Source: Pseudomonas tructae (lineage in GTDB: Bacteria > Pseudomonadota > Gammaproteobacteria > Pseudomonadales > Pseudomonadaceae). From it: a stretch of 64,000 nucleotides of DNA. Below, piece by piece: positions 51,909-63,388 of this stretch. Position numbers and translations under genes: made by a program. Within the stretch, counting starts at the first letter, position 1, and each line of letters opens with the position of its first letter. Below the pieces are notes generated by a model. That model was not told the origin of the DNA. It worked only from the letters and a program-made list of their open reading frames with translations, and did not search any database. The stretch lies in contig NZ_CP035952.1 of the NCBI RefSeq assembly GCF_004214895.1, positions 1,374,501-1,438,500 on the forward strand. Reading direction: 5' to 3'.

Positions 51909-51958
51909 GGTTTTTGCCACTATGGTGCGGGTCTAATCATTGGAGCCGGACCCGCCAA

Positions 51959-52429
51959 ATGAGCGACGCCAACACTGCTTTGATCTCGTGCTTCTACCAG
52001 GCGTTCCAGCGCCTGGATGCCGAAGCGATGGTTGCCTGCTACAGCGACGATATCGTCTTCAGCGACCCGGCCTTTGGCACCTTGCGCGGCAAGGATGCCG
52101 GTGACATGTGGCGCATGCTCACCACCCGAGCCAAGGACTTTTCCCTGACTTTCGATCAGGTCCGTGCCGATGAGCAAAGTGGCAGCGCCCACTGGGTGGC
52201 GACCTACCTGTTCAGCCAGACCGGGCGTACCGTGGTCAACGACATCCAGGCCCGCTTCGTATTGCGCGACGGCAAGATCTGCGAGCACCACGACAGCTTC
52301 GACCTGTGGCGCTGGTCGCGTCAGGCATTGGGCGCTACAGGGCTATTGCTGGGCTGGTCGCCACTGCTGCAGGGCAAGGTGCGTGCCCAGGCACAGAAAG
52401 GCTTGCGGGCGTTTCAGGCGGGACGTTGA
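51959..52429 (+). CDS. NTF2-like (SnoaL/nuclear transport factor 2 family) protein
   Basis: A 156-residue soluble protein with the cone-shaped NTF2 fold signals: LISCFYQAFQRLDAEAMVACYSDDIVFSDPAFG at the N-terminus and ARFVLRDGKICEHHDSFDLWRW near the C-terminus. Members are ketosteroid-isomerase-like enzymes or ligand-binding proteins; no specific reaction can be assigned. GGAG is 9-10 bases before ATG. It stands alone between a REP element and the GIY-YIG gene. Confidence 0.85.
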   Translation: MSDANTALISCFYQAFQRLDAEAMVACYSDDIVFSDPAFGTLRGKDAGDMWRMLTTRAKDFSLTFDQVRADEQSGSAHWVATYLFSQTGRTVVNDIQARFVLRDGKICEHHDSFDLWRWSRQALGATGLLLGWSPLLQGKVRAQAQKGLRAFQAGR

Positions 52430-52469
52430 GGCGCTAAGCTGTGCGCTTTGCCGTTGATAGTAGCCACCC

Positions 52470-52769
52470 GTGTCCGAGACCACCCCTGAACCGCTGAACA
52501 AACCTTGGTACGTCTATCTGGTGCGCGCCGCCAATGGCTCGCTGTACTGCGGGATCAGCGACAACCCCGAACGGCGCTTCCTGGCCCATCAGAAGGGCCA
52601 GGGTGCACGCTATTTCAGCACCAGCCCGGCGGTGGCCCTGGTTTATGTCGAAGCCTGGCCGGACAAGGCCAGGGCCCTGCAACAGGAGCGGCTGGTGAAG
52701 AAACTACGCAAAAGTGCCAAGGAGGCCCTGGTGGCCTCCTGGACGGGGCTCAGTCCTTGCGACGCTTGA
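52470..52769 (+). CDS. GIY-YIG nuclease-domain protein
   Basis: A 99-residue protein made of one GIY-YIG domain ([28 protein letters not shown]; catalytic Tyr and Arg present, with VYL and YCG at the motif positions). The YhbQ/UPF0213 type has an ill-defined role in DNA repair or stress. It starts at GTG 52470; no ATG option keeps the motif. Its last 20 bases overlap the end of the convergent ndpA gene. Confidence 0.88.
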   Translation: MSETTPEPLNKPWYVYLVRAANGSLYCGISDNPERRFLAHQKGQGARYFSTSPAVALVYVEAWPDKARALQQERLVKKLRKSAKEALVASWTGLSPCDA

Positions 52770-53757
52770 GCTGATCAGTGAGCTGCGTCGGCAGGCCTTT
52801 GATGATCAGGGTGCCGGCTTGCTCGTCATACTCGATCTTCGAGCCCAGCAGGTGCGCTTCAAAACTGATCGACAGGCCTTCGGCGCGCCCGGTAAAGCGG
52901 CGGAACTGGTTGAGGGTGCGTTTGTCGGCGGGGATTTCCGGCGACAGGCCGTAGTCCTTGTTGCGGATGTGCTCGTAGAAGGCCCGTGGGCGGTCTTCGT
53001 CGATTAGCCCTGAAAGCTCCTCGAGGGTCACCGGCTCCCCGGCCTTGGTCTGGCTGGTGGCGTAGTCGACCAGGGTCTGGGTTTTCTCGCGGGCGGCTTC
53101 TTCGGGCAGGTCTTCGCTTTCGACGAAGTCGCTGAAAGCCTTGAGCAGGGTACGGGTCTCGCCCGGGCCGTCGACGCCTTCCTGGCAGCCGATGAAGTCG
53201 CGGAAGTACTCCGAGACTTTCTTGCCGTTCTTGCCCTTGATGAACGAGATGTACTGCTTGGAGGCCTTGTTGTTCTGCCACTCGGAGAGGTTGATGCGGG
53301 CGGCCAGGTGCAACTGGCCAAGGTCCAGGTGGCGCGAGGGCGTCACGTCCAGCTCGGCGTTCACCGCAACGCCTTCGCTGTGGTGCAGCAGGGCGATGAC
53401 CAGGTAGTCGGTCATGCCTTGCTGGTAGTGGGCAAACAGCACATGACCACCGACCGACAGGTTGGACTCTTCCATCAGCTTTTGCAGGTGCTCGACGGCG
53501 ACACGGCTGAAGGCTGTGAAGGTACTGCCTTCATCCAGGTATTCCTTGAGCCAGCCGCTGAATGGGTGGGCGCCGGATTCTGCGTGGAAGAAGCCCCAGG
53601 CTTTGCCCTGTTTGGCGTTGTAGCTGTCGTTGAGGTCGGCCAAAAGGTTTTCGATGGCGCCGGATTCGGCCAGTTCGGTGTCGCGTGCGTGCAGCACGGC
53701 TGGGCTGCCATCGGGTTTCTTGTCGATCAGGTGGACGATGCAATGACGGATCGGCAT
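52750..53757 (-). CDS. ndpA: Nucleoid-associated protein NdpA (YejK family)
   Basis: A 335-residue nucleoid-associated protein of the YejK/NdpA family, known in Pseudomonas and E. coli to bind the chromosome and affect topoisomerase activity. It begins [17 protein letters not shown] and has [19 protein letters not shown] and [21 protein letters not shown]. The ATG at 53757 is in the conserved position; the longer frame is not conserved. Its 3' end overlaps the convergent GIY-YIG gene. Confidence 0.93.
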   Translation of the reverse strand: MPIRHCIVHLIDKKPDGSPAVLHARDTELAESGAIENLLADLNDSYNAKQGKAWGFFHAESGAHPFSGWLKEYLDEGSTFTAFSRVAVEHLQKLMEESNLSVGGHVLFAHYQQGMTDYLVIALLHHSEGVAVNAELDVTPSRHLDLGQLHLAARINLSEWQNNKASKQYISFIKGKNGKKVSEYFRDFIGCQEGVDGPGETRTLLKAFSDFVESEDLPEEAAREKTQTLVDYATSQTKAGEPVTLEELSGLIDEDRPRAFYEHIRNKDYGLSPEIPADKRTLNQFRRFTGRAEGLSISFEAHLLGSKIEYDEQAGTLIIKGLPTQLTDQLKRRKD

Positions 53758-54165
53758 GGGATTCTCGGTTGAAAATGGGCGGTGCTGGCCGCGTTGCAAA
53801 GTCGCCAAGTGTACCTCAGCACGGGGGTGATTCAGCGGCCAGATGTTGGCAGATATGTCGGTTGTTCGTTTTTTGCTCAGATTTCTGCATTTTTTCGCGC
53901 AAACCCCCGAAAAACCTGAACATTTGCCCTGTGGGAGGCGGATATTTATCTATTCCTGTGGTAGTTTTGCCCGGTCTTGCGCCCCGTGTGTGGCGCATTG
54001 CTGGCAGACCGCTCGCGTCACGTCGAACCAAACGTCGTTTTACGTATCTACATACGCGATAGACGTGGCTGTAACACCGGACCGCCGGCTACCCCGCAGG
54101 TCTGGCTCGATGACTGACGTAGCACTCTGCATACTCACTGAATTTGATAGGGAAGGAACACCACC
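53758..54165. other. Intergenic region upstream of HU gene and ndpA (408 bp)
   Basis: No gene is supported. The left part (about 53850-53960) is AT-rich with T-runs such as GTTTTTTGC. It carries the promoters of the divergent ndpA and HU genes. The 110-codon frame seen here lacks a ribosome site and coding character. A CATACT hexamer near 54129 may be the HU -10. An untranslated leader or small RNA cannot be excluded. Confidence 0.55.
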
Positions 54166-54447
54166 ATGGCATTGACCAAAGACCAACTGATCGCCGATAT
54201 CGCTGAAGCTATCGACGCGCCAAAAACCACCGCGCGTAACGCTCTGGAGCAACTGGGTCAGATCGTTGCTGATCAACTGGAAAATGGCAGCGAAATCACC
54301 CTGCCAGGCATCGGCAAACTGAAAATCACCGAGCGTCCTGCCCGTACCGGCCGCAACCCTTCGACTGGCGCTGCCATCGAAATCGCTGCCAAGAAAGTCG
54401 TCAAGTTCGTACCAGCCAAAGTGCTGACCGACGCTGTAAACAAGTAA
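54166..54447 (+). CDS. hupN: HU-family DNA-binding protein (HupN-type)
   Basis: A 93-residue HU-family histone-like protein that bends and compacts DNA. The dimerisation helices (MALTKDQLIADIAEAI) and the flexible arm with the DNA-intercalating Pro in ERPARTGRNPSTGAAIEI are intact, then KVVKFVPAKVLTDAVNK. Pseudomonas has several HU proteins, and this one, next to ndpA, corresponds to HupN. GGAAGGAA gives a strong ribosome site. A classic terminator follows. Confidence 0.92.
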   Translation: MALTKDQLIADIAEAIDAPKTTARNALEQLGQIVADQLENGSEITLPGIGKLKITERPARTGRNPSTGAAIEIAAKKVVKFVPAKVLTDAVNK

Positions 54448-54463
54448 TTGTAAACAGCTCGAC

Positions 54464-54500
54464 AAAAGCCGCGTCCGGGTTGCCCGGACGCGGCTTTTTT
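54464..54500. terminator. Rho-independent terminator after hupN
   Basis: Long GC stem AAAGCCGCGTCCGGG and CCCGGACGCGGCTTT with a three-base loop and T-runs on both strands, so it can act for both convergent genes; it overlaps the rlmF stop codon by two bases. Confidence 0.9.
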
Positions 54501-55461
54501 ATGCCTGGGTTTTGTTCCAGTGCAGCTGTCGCCAGGACTGGCGTGCTGCAGCATCCTTGAAGGTCCAGGCGACCATGCGGCTCTGTTTCTGCCCTTGGCC
54601 CATCTCTACCACCCGTTGCTCGACTGCACCGGCCTTTTTCAACGCCGCCTCGATACCGGGCAGGTTGGAGGCTTTGGACACCAGGCTGGTGAACCACAGC
54701 ACCTGCTGGCCCAGGCTTGCGCTTTCGGCCACCAGTTGGCTGACAAAGCGGATCTCGCCGCCTTCACACCACAGTTCGTTGTTTTGCCCGCCAAAGTTCA
54801 GCACCGGCAGCTTGCGCTTGGGGTCGGCCTTGCCCAGGGCTCGCCATTTGCGTTGGCTGCCTCGGGTGGCTTCGTCGCGCGAGGCGTGGAAGGGCGGGTT
54901 GCACAGGGTCAGGTCGAAACGCTCGTCGCCTTTGAGCAGCCCCAGCAGGATGTGCTGGCGATGGCCTTGCTGGCGCAGGCTGATGGCCTTGCCCAGGCCG
55001 TTGGCCTTGACGATGGCGCCGGCCGCAGCGAGCGCTGTGGCATCGATGTCCGAGCCCAGGAAGCGCCAGCGATAATCGCTGTGGCCCAGCAACGGGTAGA
55101 TGCAGTTGGCGCCGACGCCGATATCCAGCGCCTGGACTTGAGCACCTCGGGGGATTTCGCCGCCGTTGTCTTCGGCCAGCAGATCGGCAAGTACGTGCAC
55201 GTAGTCAGCCCGGCCAGGAATCGGCGGGCACAGGTAGTCAGCTGGAATATCCCAGTGCTGGATACCGTACTGGGCCTTGAGCAAGGCGCGGTTGAACACC
55301 CGTACGGCCTCGGGATTGGCGAAGTCGATGCTTGGCTTGCCGTGGGGGTTGGTGATCATGAACTGGCTCAGCTGCGGGCTGCTCTTGATCAACTGGGGGA
55401 AGTCGTAGCGGCCCTGGTGGCGGTTGCGCGGGTGCAGGGTCGGTTTGTTGGTTGTGGTCAT
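54499..55461 (-). CDS. rlmF: 23S rRNA (adenine(1618)-N6)-methyltransferase RlmF
   Basis: SAM-dependent methyltransferase of 320 residues that modifies A1618 of 23S rRNA. The SAM site is at about 110-120 ([18 protein letters not shown]), and the N6-adenine motif IV NPPFH is present in [15 protein letters not shown]. The N-terminal [13 protein letters not shown] matches the YbiN/RlmF family. The start follows ACATCAAG. It is monocistronic by spacing, with REP behind its promoter. Confidence 0.94.
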   Translation of the reverse strand: MTTTNKPTLHPRNRHQGRYDFPQLIKSSPQLSQFMITNPHGKPSIDFANPEAVRVFNRALLKAQYGIQHWDIPADYLCPPIPGRADYVHVLADLLAEDNGGEIPRGAQVQALDIGVGANCIYPLLGHSDYRWRFLGSDIDATALAAAGAIVKANGLGKAISLRQQGHRQHILLGLLKGDERFDLTLCNPPFHASRDEATRGSQRKWRALGKADPKRKLPVLNFGGQNNELWCEGGEIRFVSQLVAESASLGQQVLWFTSLVSKASNLPGIEAALKKAGAVEQRVVEMGQGQKQSRMVAWTFKDAAARQSWRQLHWNKTQA

Positions 55462-55481
55462 CTTGATGTCCGGTGCAAAGC

Positions 55482-55535
55482 ATTGCGGGTCAAGCCCGCT
55501 CCTACAGATCTGTGGGAGCGGGCTTGACCCGCGAT
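55482..55535. repeat. Paired inverted REP variant
   Basis: Head-to-head REP pair with the variant core GCGGGTCAAGCCCGC (GGTC for GGGC), between rlmF and valS. Both arms carry the same change, showing that paired copies evolve together. Confidence 0.9.
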
Positions 55536-55558
55536 GGCATCACTGAGGTCAGCGATCG

Positions 55559-58405
55559 TTACAAGGCGGCAATCCGCGCATGCTGCTCGGTGAAGTTGGC
55601 CAGGGCCTGCTCGGCCTCTGCCAGCTTGGCGCGCTCCTTGTCGATCACCGCAGGCGGTGCCTTGTCGACGAAGGCGGCGTTGGACAGCTTGCCACCAACG
55701 CGCTGGACTTCACCCTGCAGGCGCTGGATCTCCTTGTTCAGGCGAGCCAGCTCGGCGTCCTTGTCGATCAGGCCGGCCATCGGCACCAGCACCTGCAGAT
55801 CGCCAACCAGGGCGGTGGCGCTCAGTGGTGCCTCGTCCTGTTCGCGGAGCACGGTGAAGGACTCGATCTTCGCCAGCTTCTTGAGCAGCGCTTCGTTTTC
55901 CTGCAGGCGGCGCTGGTCTTCGGCACTGGCGTTTTTCAGGAACAGTTGCAGGGGCTTGCCCGGACCGATGTTCATTTCGCCACGGATGTTGCGCACGCCG
56001 AGCATCAGCTCCTTGAGCCATTCGATATCGCCTTCGGCAGCGGCATCGATGCGGCTTTCATTGGCCACTGGCCATGGCTGCAGCATGATGGTCTTGCCTT
56101 CAGCGCCGGCCAGCGGCGCCAGGCGCTGCCAGATTTCTTCGGTGATGAACGGCATGAACGGATGGGCCAGGCGCAGCGCCACTTCCAGTACCCGAACCAG
56201 GGTGCGGCGAGTGCCACGGGCGCGTTCGACCGGGGCGTTCTCGTCCCACAGGACCGGCTTGGACAGCTCCAGGTACCAGTCGCAATACTGGTTCCAGATG
56301 AACTCGTAGAGCGCCTGGGCGGCGAGGTCGAAGCGGAACTGGTCGAGTTGGCGGGTTACTTCGGCTTCGGTGCGCTGCAACTGCGAGATGATCCAGCGGT
56401 CGGCCAGCGACAGCTCGTAGGCTTCACCGTTCTGGCCGCAGTCTTCGCCCTTGTCCAGCACGTAGCGGGCAGCGTTCCAGATCTTGTTGCAGAAGTTGCG
56501 GTAGCCTTCGACGCGGCCCATGTCGAACTTGATGTCGCGACCGGTGGAGGCCAGCGAGCAGAAGGTGAAGCGCAGGGCGTCGGTGCCGTAGCTGGCGATG
56601 CCTTCAGGGAACTCGGCCTTGGTCTGCTTGGCGATCTTCTCGGCAAGTTTTGGCTGCATCATGCCGCTGGTGCGTTTTTCCAGCAGCTCGTCCAGGGTGA
56701 TGCCGTCGACGATGTCCAGCGGGTCAAGGACGTTGCCCTTGGACTTGGACATTTTCTGACCCAGGCCATCGCGCACCAGGCCGTGCACATAGACGGTCTT
56801 GAACGGTACCTGCGGGGTGCCGTCCTCGTTCTTGACCAGGTGCATGGTCAGCATGATCATCCGGGCAACCCAGAAGAAAATGATGTCGAATCCGGTGACC
56901 AGCACGTCGGTGGAGTGGAATTTCTTGAGGAATTCGGTCTGCTGTGGCCAGCCCAGGGTCGAGAAGGTCCACAGGCCCGAGCTGAACCAGGTGTCGAGGA
57001 CGTCGTTGTCCTGGTTGAGGACCACGTCGGCACCGAGGTTGTGCTTGGCGCGGACTTCTTCTTCGCTGCGGCCGACATAAACCTTGCCGGACTCGTCGTA
57101 CCAGGCCGGAATGCGGTGGCCCCACCACAGTTGACGGCTGATGCACCAGTCCTGGATATCGCGCATCCACGAGAAGTACATGTTTTCGTATTGCTTGGGC
57201 ACGAACTGGATGCGGCCGTCTTCAACGGCAGCGATCGCCGGCTCCGCCAGCGGCTTGGTAGACACGTACCACTGGTCGGTCAGCCATGGCTCGATGACGG
57301 TGCCGGAACGGTCGCCCTTGGGTACTTTCAGCGCGTGGTCGTCGATGCTGACCAGCAAGCCTGCAGCGTCGAAATCGGCGACGATCTGCTTGCGCGCAAC
57401 GAAGCGGTCCAGGCCTGCGTATTGTGCGGGCAGGGTAGCGTCGAGGCTTTCATTGAGGCTGCCGTCGAGGTTGAATACCTGGGCTGCCGGCAGCACGAAG
57501 GCGTTCTTGTCGAAGATGTTCAGCAGCGGCAGGTTGTGGCGCTTGCCGACTTCGTAGTCGTTGAAATCGTGGGCCGGGGTGATCTTCACGCAGCCGGTGC
57601 CGAATTCAGGGTCGCAGTAGTCGTCAGCAATGATCGGGATGCGTCGGCCAACCAGTGGCAGCTCGACGAACTTGCCGATCAGCGCTTTGTAACGCTCGTC
57701 TTCCGGGTTCACGGCAACGGCGGCGTCGCCGAGCATGGTTTCCGGGCGAGTGGTGGCGACGATCAGGTAGTCCTTGCCGTCAGCAGTCTTGGCTCCGTCG
57801 GCCAGCGGGTAGCGCAGGTTCCACAGGTGGCCCTTCTCGTCGTGGTTTTCCACTTCCAGGTCGGAGATCGCCGTGTGCAGCTTGGTGTCCCAGTTGACCA
57901 GGCGCTTGCCGCGGTAGATCAGGCCGTCTTCATGCAAGCGCACGAAGGCTTCTTTCACCGCTTCCGACAGGCCGTCGTCCATGGTGAAGCGCTCGCGGCT
58001 CCAGTCGACCGACGAGCCGAGGCGGCGAATCTGGCGGCTGATGTTGCCACCGGACTGGTCCTTCCATTCCCAGACTTTCTCCAGGAATTTCTCGCGGCCC
58101 AGGTCGTGGCGGTTCTGGCCCTTGGCTTCGAGTTGACGCTCGACCAGCATCTGCGTGGCGATACCGGCGTGGTCGGTACCCGGCTGCCACAGGGTGTCGC
58201 GACCCTGCATGCGGCGGAAACGGATCAGGGCGTCCATGATCGCGTTATTGAAGCCGTGACCCATGTGCAGGCTGCCGGTGACGTTCGGCGGCGGGATCAT
58301 GATGGTGTAGGAATCGCCCGCGCCTTGCGGGGCGAAATAATTCTCGGACTCCCAGGTGTTGTACCAGGAAGTTTCAATAGCGTGCGGCTGGTAGGTCTTA
58401 TCCAT
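55559..58405 (-). CDS. valS: Valyl-tRNA synthetase
   Basis: Class Ia synthetase of 948 residues (E. coli 951) that charges tRNA-Val. HIGH motif as HMGH in [20 protein letters not shown] intact in [10 protein letters not shown], and the editing domain (about 190-330) contains [19 protein letters not shown]-terminal coiled coil (about 880-945) is rich in Leu, Glu and Lys. The ATG at 58405 gives [12 protein letters not shown]; the frame upstream runs into the dyad repeat. A TATACT hexamer at 58447-58452 may be the -10. Confidence 0.97.
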   Translation of the reverse strand: MDKTYQPHAIETSWYNTWESENYFAPQGAGDSYTIMIPPPNVTGSLHMGHGFNNAIMDALIRFRRMQGRDTLWQPGTDHAGIATQMLVERQLEAKGQNRHDLGREKFLEKVWEWKDQSGGNISRQIRRLGSSVDWSRERFTMDDGLSEAVKEAFVRLHEDGLIYRGKRLVNWDTKLHTAISDLEVENHDEKGHLWNLRYPLADGAKTADGKDYLIVATTRPETMLGDAAVAVNPEDERYKALIGKFVELPLVGRRIPIIADDYCDPEFGTGCVKITPAHDFNDYEVGKRHNLPLLNIFDKNAFVLPAAQVFNLDGSLNESLDATLPAQYAGLDRFVARKQIVADFDAAGLLVSIDDHALKVPKGDRSGTVIEPWLTDQWYVSTKPLAEPAIAAVEDGRIQFVPKQYENMYFSWMRDIQDWCISRQLWWGHRIPAWYDESGKVYVGRSEEEVRAKHNLGADVVLNQDNDVLDTWFSSGLWTFSTLGWPQQTEFLKKFHSTDVLVTGFDIIFFWVARMIMLTMHLVKNEDGTPQVPFKTVYVHGLVRDGLGQKMSKSKGNVLDPLDIVDGITLDELLEKRTSGMMQPKLAEKIAKQTKAEFPEGIASYGTDALRFTFCSLASTGRDIKFDMGRVEGYRNFCNKIWNAARYVLDKGEDCGQNGEAYELSLADRWIISQLQRTEAEVTRQLDQFRFDLAAQALYEFIWNQYCDWYLELSKPVLWDENAPVERARGTRRTLVRVLEVALRLAHPFMPFITEEIWQRLAPLAGAEGKTIMLQPWPVANESRIDAAAEGDIEWLKELMLGVRNIRGEMNIGPGKPLQLFLKNASAEDQRRLQENEALLKKLAKIESFTVLREQDEAPLSATALVGDLQVLVPMAGLIDKDAELARLNKEIQRLQGEVQRVGGKLSNAAFVDKAPPAVIDKERAKLAEAEQALANFTEQHARIAAL

Positions 58406-58469
58406 GCGCGGCGGGACCCTTAGGCATTTATTCAGGAAAGCCGGAGAGTATAACGAAGCGGCAAGCTTC

Positions 58470-58522
58470 AAGCGACAAGCTGCAAGCTCAGAGCGCCGCA
58501 CGGCTCTTTCAGCTTGTCGCTT
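58470..58522. repeat. Dyad repeat CAAGCTGCAAGCTT type
   Basis: Perfect 13-base arms AAGCGACAAGCTG and CAGCTTGTCGCTT enclosing an inner GAGC...GCTC hairpin. The flanks contain further CAAGCTGCAAGCTTCAAG-like copies, a dispersed short repeat family seen in Pseudomonas intergenic DNA. It lies between valS and the 115-residue gene, both on the minus strand. Confidence 0.7.
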
Positions 58523-58540
58523 GCAGCTTGGAACTGCTTT

Positions 58541-58888
58541 TTATTGGTTGAGCAGGCGTTCGAGCCGGGCATCGAGCCGGCGCTTGATTTCGCTCTCGAT
58601 ATGCGGGGCGAAATCGTTGATCACATCTTGCATGATCAACTGGGCGGCGGCGCGCAGTTCGCTGTCCAGGTGCAGCAGCGTCTCCTGGCGCTTGGCCTGC
58701 GGGTCGGCAGGCGCTTGAGGCGCAGGTTGCGGCGCCGCTTCGGCCTCTTCAAGCAGCAGCGGGATCTGCTCCTCGACGGTATCGGTCAACAGCGGCGGCT
58801 CGAGGGATGCGTCGCCGAGCAACTGGCGGATCGACTCCAGGTCGTCCAGCAGGTGTGCGGATTGGGGCATGGGTGTGGGTTTGTCCAT
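58541..58888 (-). CDS. Conserved hypothetical protein next to holC
   Basis: A 115-residue, soluble, acidic protein with a low-complexity Ala/Pro stretch in the middle (AAPQPAPQAPADPQA) and a C-terminal helical segment ending ADIKRR-like (IESEIKRRLDARLERLLNQ). I do not recognise a domain; such genes recur between holC and valS in Pseudomonas. It begins 5 bases after holC, so it is translated with it. A role with DNA polymerase III is only guilt by association. Confidence 0.75.
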   Translation of the reverse strand: MDKPTPMPQSAHLLDDLESIRQLLGDASLEPPLLTDTVEEQIPLLLEEAEAAPQPAPQAPADPQAKRQETLLHLDSELRAAAQLIMQDVINDFAPHIESEIKRRLDARLERLLNQ

Positions 58889-58893
58889 CGTCT

Positions 58894-59322
58894 TCAGAGT
58901 CGCTGTAAGCGGTGATCTTGCAGAGCATAGCCCTGTTCGCGGTAGAAACGGAAACTCTCTCGGGCCGCCTGACGAATCGCTGGCTCCTCGACCACGATCT
59001 CGGCGATCCGGGCAAAGCGGGCAGCGAACGGCGGCACCTTGAGATCAAGGTTGATCAGCAGGTCTTGATGGTTGCCGGCGTCATCGCCCAGTCCCAGGCC
59101 AACACTGCCTTGTGGTTCGTCTTCGGCCGCGCTGTGCGGCACGAAGGCCTCGCCCTTGAAGGCCCACAGGCGTGCGTCCAGCTCATCGCGCTGGGCGCTG
59201 TCGCGGCAATGCAGGTAGACCCGGTGCCCGAGGCGCCAGGCCTTCTCGCACAGCTTGCAGGCGAAATCCAGGCGCGCTGAAGGGGCGGTGCTGGGCAAGA
59301 TGTAGAAATCGACTTTGCTCAT
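58894..59322 (-). CDS. holC: DNA polymerase III subunit chi HolC
   Basis: A 142-residue clamp-loader accessory subunit that links the polymerase to single-strand DNA-binding protein. The family core VDFYILPSTAPSARLDFACKLCEKAWRLGHRVYLHC and the LINLDLKVPPFAARFARIAEIV region are present. It lies between pepA and valS, as is general in gamma-proteobacteria. The start ATG follows the pepA stop by 51 bases. Confidence 0.94.
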   Translation of the reverse strand: MSKVDFYILPSTAPSARLDFACKLCEKAWRLGHRVYLHCRDSAQRDELDARLWAFKGEAFVPHSAAEDEPQGSVGLGLGDDAGNHQDLLINLDLKVPPFAARFARIAEIVVEEPAIRQAARESFRFYREQGYALQDHRLQRL

Positions 59323-59373
59323 GATCGGTCTGCCGGCCGGCTACGCCCGAAGGTGTAGCTGGCCAGCGTCATC

Positions 59374-61059
<1,686 letters not shown>

Positions 61060-61153
61060 TTACCCGGGTTCGCTCCAGCGAGCGGGCTACTATGTTGGCT
61101 GTTATGGATTCCTTGTTCGGCTGTCCGAGCCTGACAACCCAGGAGTGTCTGGT

Positions 61154-62269
61154 TTGATCGTCTTTCGTTATCTGTCCCGCGAGGTCCTGGTGACCTTGAG
61201 TGCCGTCAGCGCTGTGCTGCTGGTCATCATCATGAGCGGGCGCTTCATCAAATACCTGGCCCAGGCCGCGCAGGGCGTGCTCGATCCGAGCGTGCTGTTC
61301 CTGATCATGGGCTATCGTCTGCCGGGCTTCCTGCAGTTGATCCTGCCGCTGGGGCTGTTTCTCGGGATCCTTCTGGCCTATGGCCGGCTGTACCTCGAAA
61401 GTGAAATGACCGTGCTCTCGGCCACTGGCATGAGCCAGCAGCGCCTGCTGGGCATGACCATGGCGCCAGCGGCACTGGTTGCCCTGCTGGTGGCCTGGCT
61501 GAGCCTGGGCCTGGCGCCACAGGGTGTTACCCAGGTGGCAAAGATCATCAACCAGCAGGATGCCCTGACCGAGTTCGATACCCTGGTACCGGGGCGATTC
61601 CAGACCTTGCGTGACGGGTCGCGGGTGACCTATACCGAACAGCTGTCGGACGATCGGGTCAACCTGGGCGGCGTGTTCATTTCCGAGAAGCGCTTCAATC
61701 AGGACAAGACCAAGGACCGTGGTCCTTCGGTGCTGGTCGCCGAGAAGGGCCACCAGCAGGTCAATGCCGACGGCAATCGCTACCTGATCCTGGAAAACGG
61801 TTACCGCTACGATGGCAATCCGGGCCAGGCTGACTACCGGGCGATCAAGTACGACACCTACGGCGTGCTGTTGCCCAAGCCTGAAGTCAGCGAGGAAATC
61901 ACCGAGCGTGAAGCCATTCCGACCTCGCAACTGATCGGCAGTGACGGGCTGCGCGAGCGTGCCGAGCTGCAATGGCGTCTGTCGTTGCCGCTGCTGGTGT
62001 TTGTCGTGACCCTGCTGGCGGTGCCGCTGTCGCGGGTCAACCCGCGCCAGGGCCGCTTCCTCAAATTGCTGCCGGCAATTCTTCTGTATATGGCGTACCT
62101 GACAATGCTGATTGCCGTGCGTGGCGCCCTGGAGAAAGGCAAGCTGCCGATCGGCCTGGGCATCTGGTGGGTCCATGGCCTGTTCCTGTCGATCGGCCTC
62201 GGCCTGATGTACTGGGAGCCGCTGCGCCTCAAGCGTGCCGCTCGCCGTGCGGAGGTGGCCCATGGTTAA
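61154..62269 (+). CDS. lptF: LPS export permease LptF, TTG start
   Basis: Membrane subunit of LptB2FG, 371 residues, with the YjgP/YjgQ fold: three N-terminal helices, a periplasmic jellyroll (about 130-270) and three C-terminal helices. It starts (Met)-IVFRYLSREVLVTLSAVSAVL. TTG 61154 is 8 bases after AGGAG, which fits better than GTG 61145, which is inside the ribosome site. It overlaps lptG by 8 bases. Its ATPase gene lptB is elsewhere in this window. Confidence 0.94.
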   Translation: MIVFRYLSREVLVTLSAVSAVLLVIIMSGRFIKYLAQAAQGVLDPSVLFLIMGYRLPGFLQLILPLGLFLGILLAYGRLYLESEMTVLSATGMSQQRLLGMTMAPAALVALLVAWLSLGLAPQGVTQVAKIINQQDALTEFDTLVPGRFQTLRDGSRVTYTEQLSDDRVNLGGVFISEKRFNQDKTKDRGPSVLVAEKGHQQVNADGNRYLILENGYRYDGNPGQADYRAIKYDTYGVLLPKPEVSEEITEREAIPTSQLIGSDGLRERAELQWRLSLPLLVFVVTLLAVPLSRVNPRQGRFLKLLPAILLYMAYLTMLIAVRGALEKGKLPIGLGIWWVHGLFLSIGLGLMYWEPLRLKRAARRAEVAHG

Positions 62270-63323
62270 ACTCGACAACTACATCGGCAAAAGCGTGCTG
62301 ATGGCCATTCTGGCGGTGCTGGGGATCATCCTGGGCCTGGCCTCGCTGTTCGCCTTCATCGACGAGATGGGCGATATCACCGATACCTACACCTTGATGG
62401 ATGCGGGTAACTTCGTCCTGCTGACCGCCCCGCGGCGGCTGTACGACATGCTGCCGATGGCGGCCCTGATCGGCTGCCTGATCGGCCTGGGCAGCCTGGC
62501 CAGCAGCAGTGAACTGACCATCATGCGTGCCGCTGGCGTGTCTATCGGCCGCATCGTCTGGGCAGTGATGAAACCGATGCTGGTGTTGATGCTGGCCGGT
62601 ATCCTGATTGGCGAATACCTGGCCCCGGTCACCGAGAACAAGGCCCAGGCCGACCGTTCCCTGGCCCAGGGCGGTGGCGAGGCGCAGAGCTCCAAGCGCG
62701 GCATGTGGCACCGTCAGGGCGATGAGTTCGTGCACATCAACTCGGTGCAGCCCAACGGCCTGCTGTACGGCGTGACCCGCTATCGTTTTGACAGCGAGCG
62801 GCACATGCAGACGTCCAGCTTTGCCCGTCGCGCCCAGTATAAGGAAGACCACTGGTTGCTCAGTGATGTCACCACTACGCATTTCCGAGGCGACCACACC
62901 GAAGTGGTGAAAACCCCTGAAGAGCGCTGGGACGTATCCGTCACACCGCAATTGCTCAACACTGTGGTCGTAGCGCCAGAGTCGCTCTCGATCACCGGCC
63001 TTTGGGACTATATCCACTACCTTTCCGACCAGGGCCTGAATAATGCCCGCTACTGGCTGGCGTTCTGGACCAAGGTGCTGCAGCCGATGGTTACCGCTGC
63101 GCTGGTACTGATGGCGATCTCATTCATCTTTGGCCCGCTGCGCTCGGTCACCCTCGGTCAGCGGGTGTTCACCGGTGTGCTGGTAGGCTTCGTGTTCCGC
63201 ATCGCCCAGGACCTGCTCGGGCCATCGAGCCAGGTGTTTGGTTTCCCGCCGTTGCTGGCGGTGGTGTTACCGGCGGCGATCTGTGCGGTGGCCGGGCTGT
63301 GGATGCTGCGTCGGGCTGGCTAG
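62262..63323 (+). CDS. lptG: LPS export permease LptG
   Basis: Second membrane subunit of LptB2FG, 353 residues. MVKLDNYIGKSVLMAILAVLGIILGL opens helix 1, followed by the periplasmic jellyroll and three terminal helices (SFIFGPLRSVTLGQRVFTGVLVGF). The coupling-helix region AAGVSIGRIVW contacts LptB. Chosen ATG has GGAGG upstream and overlaps lptF by 8 bases. It ends at a strong bidirectional terminator. Confidence 0.95.
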   Translation: MVKLDNYIGKSVLMAILAVLGIILGLASLFAFIDEMGDITDTYTLMDAGNFVLLTAPRRLYDMLPMAALIGCLIGLGSLASSSELTIMRAAGVSIGRIVWAVMKPMLVLMLAGILIGEYLAPVTENKAQADRSLAQGGGEAQSSKRGMWHRQGDEFVHINSVQPNGLLYGVTRYRFDSERHMQTSSFARRAQYKEDHWLLSDVTTTHFRGDHTEVVKTPEERWDVSVTPQLLNTVVVAPESLSITGLWDYIHYLSDQGLNNARYWLAFWTKVLQPMVTAALVLMAISFIFGPLRSVTLGQRVFTGVLVGFVFRIAQDLLGPSSQVFGFPPLLAVVLPAAICAVAGLWMLRRAG

Positions 63324-63331
63324 TATGACCG

Positions 63332-63383
63332 CACCATAAAAAAGGCCCTGACACTTGAGTGTCAGGGCCTTTTTTATGGTGCA
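63332..63383. terminator. Bidirectional terminator between lptG and orphan gene
   Basis: A perfect 25-base inverted repeat with only a TG loop, GC core GGCCCTGACACT, and A6/T6 runs on both sides. It can stop transcription from lptG and from the convergent gene. Confidence 0.92.
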
Positions 63384-63388
63384 TTGAG

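Noticed and set aside
53843..54175. 110-codon frame in the HU upstream region
   Set aside because: No ribosome site, mixed composition, overlaps the HU start; not a credible gene.
55580..58423. 947-codon open frame on the plus strand opposite valS
   Set aside because: Antisense shadow of a high-GC gene; no family motifs or ribosome site, while valS is complete on the other strand.
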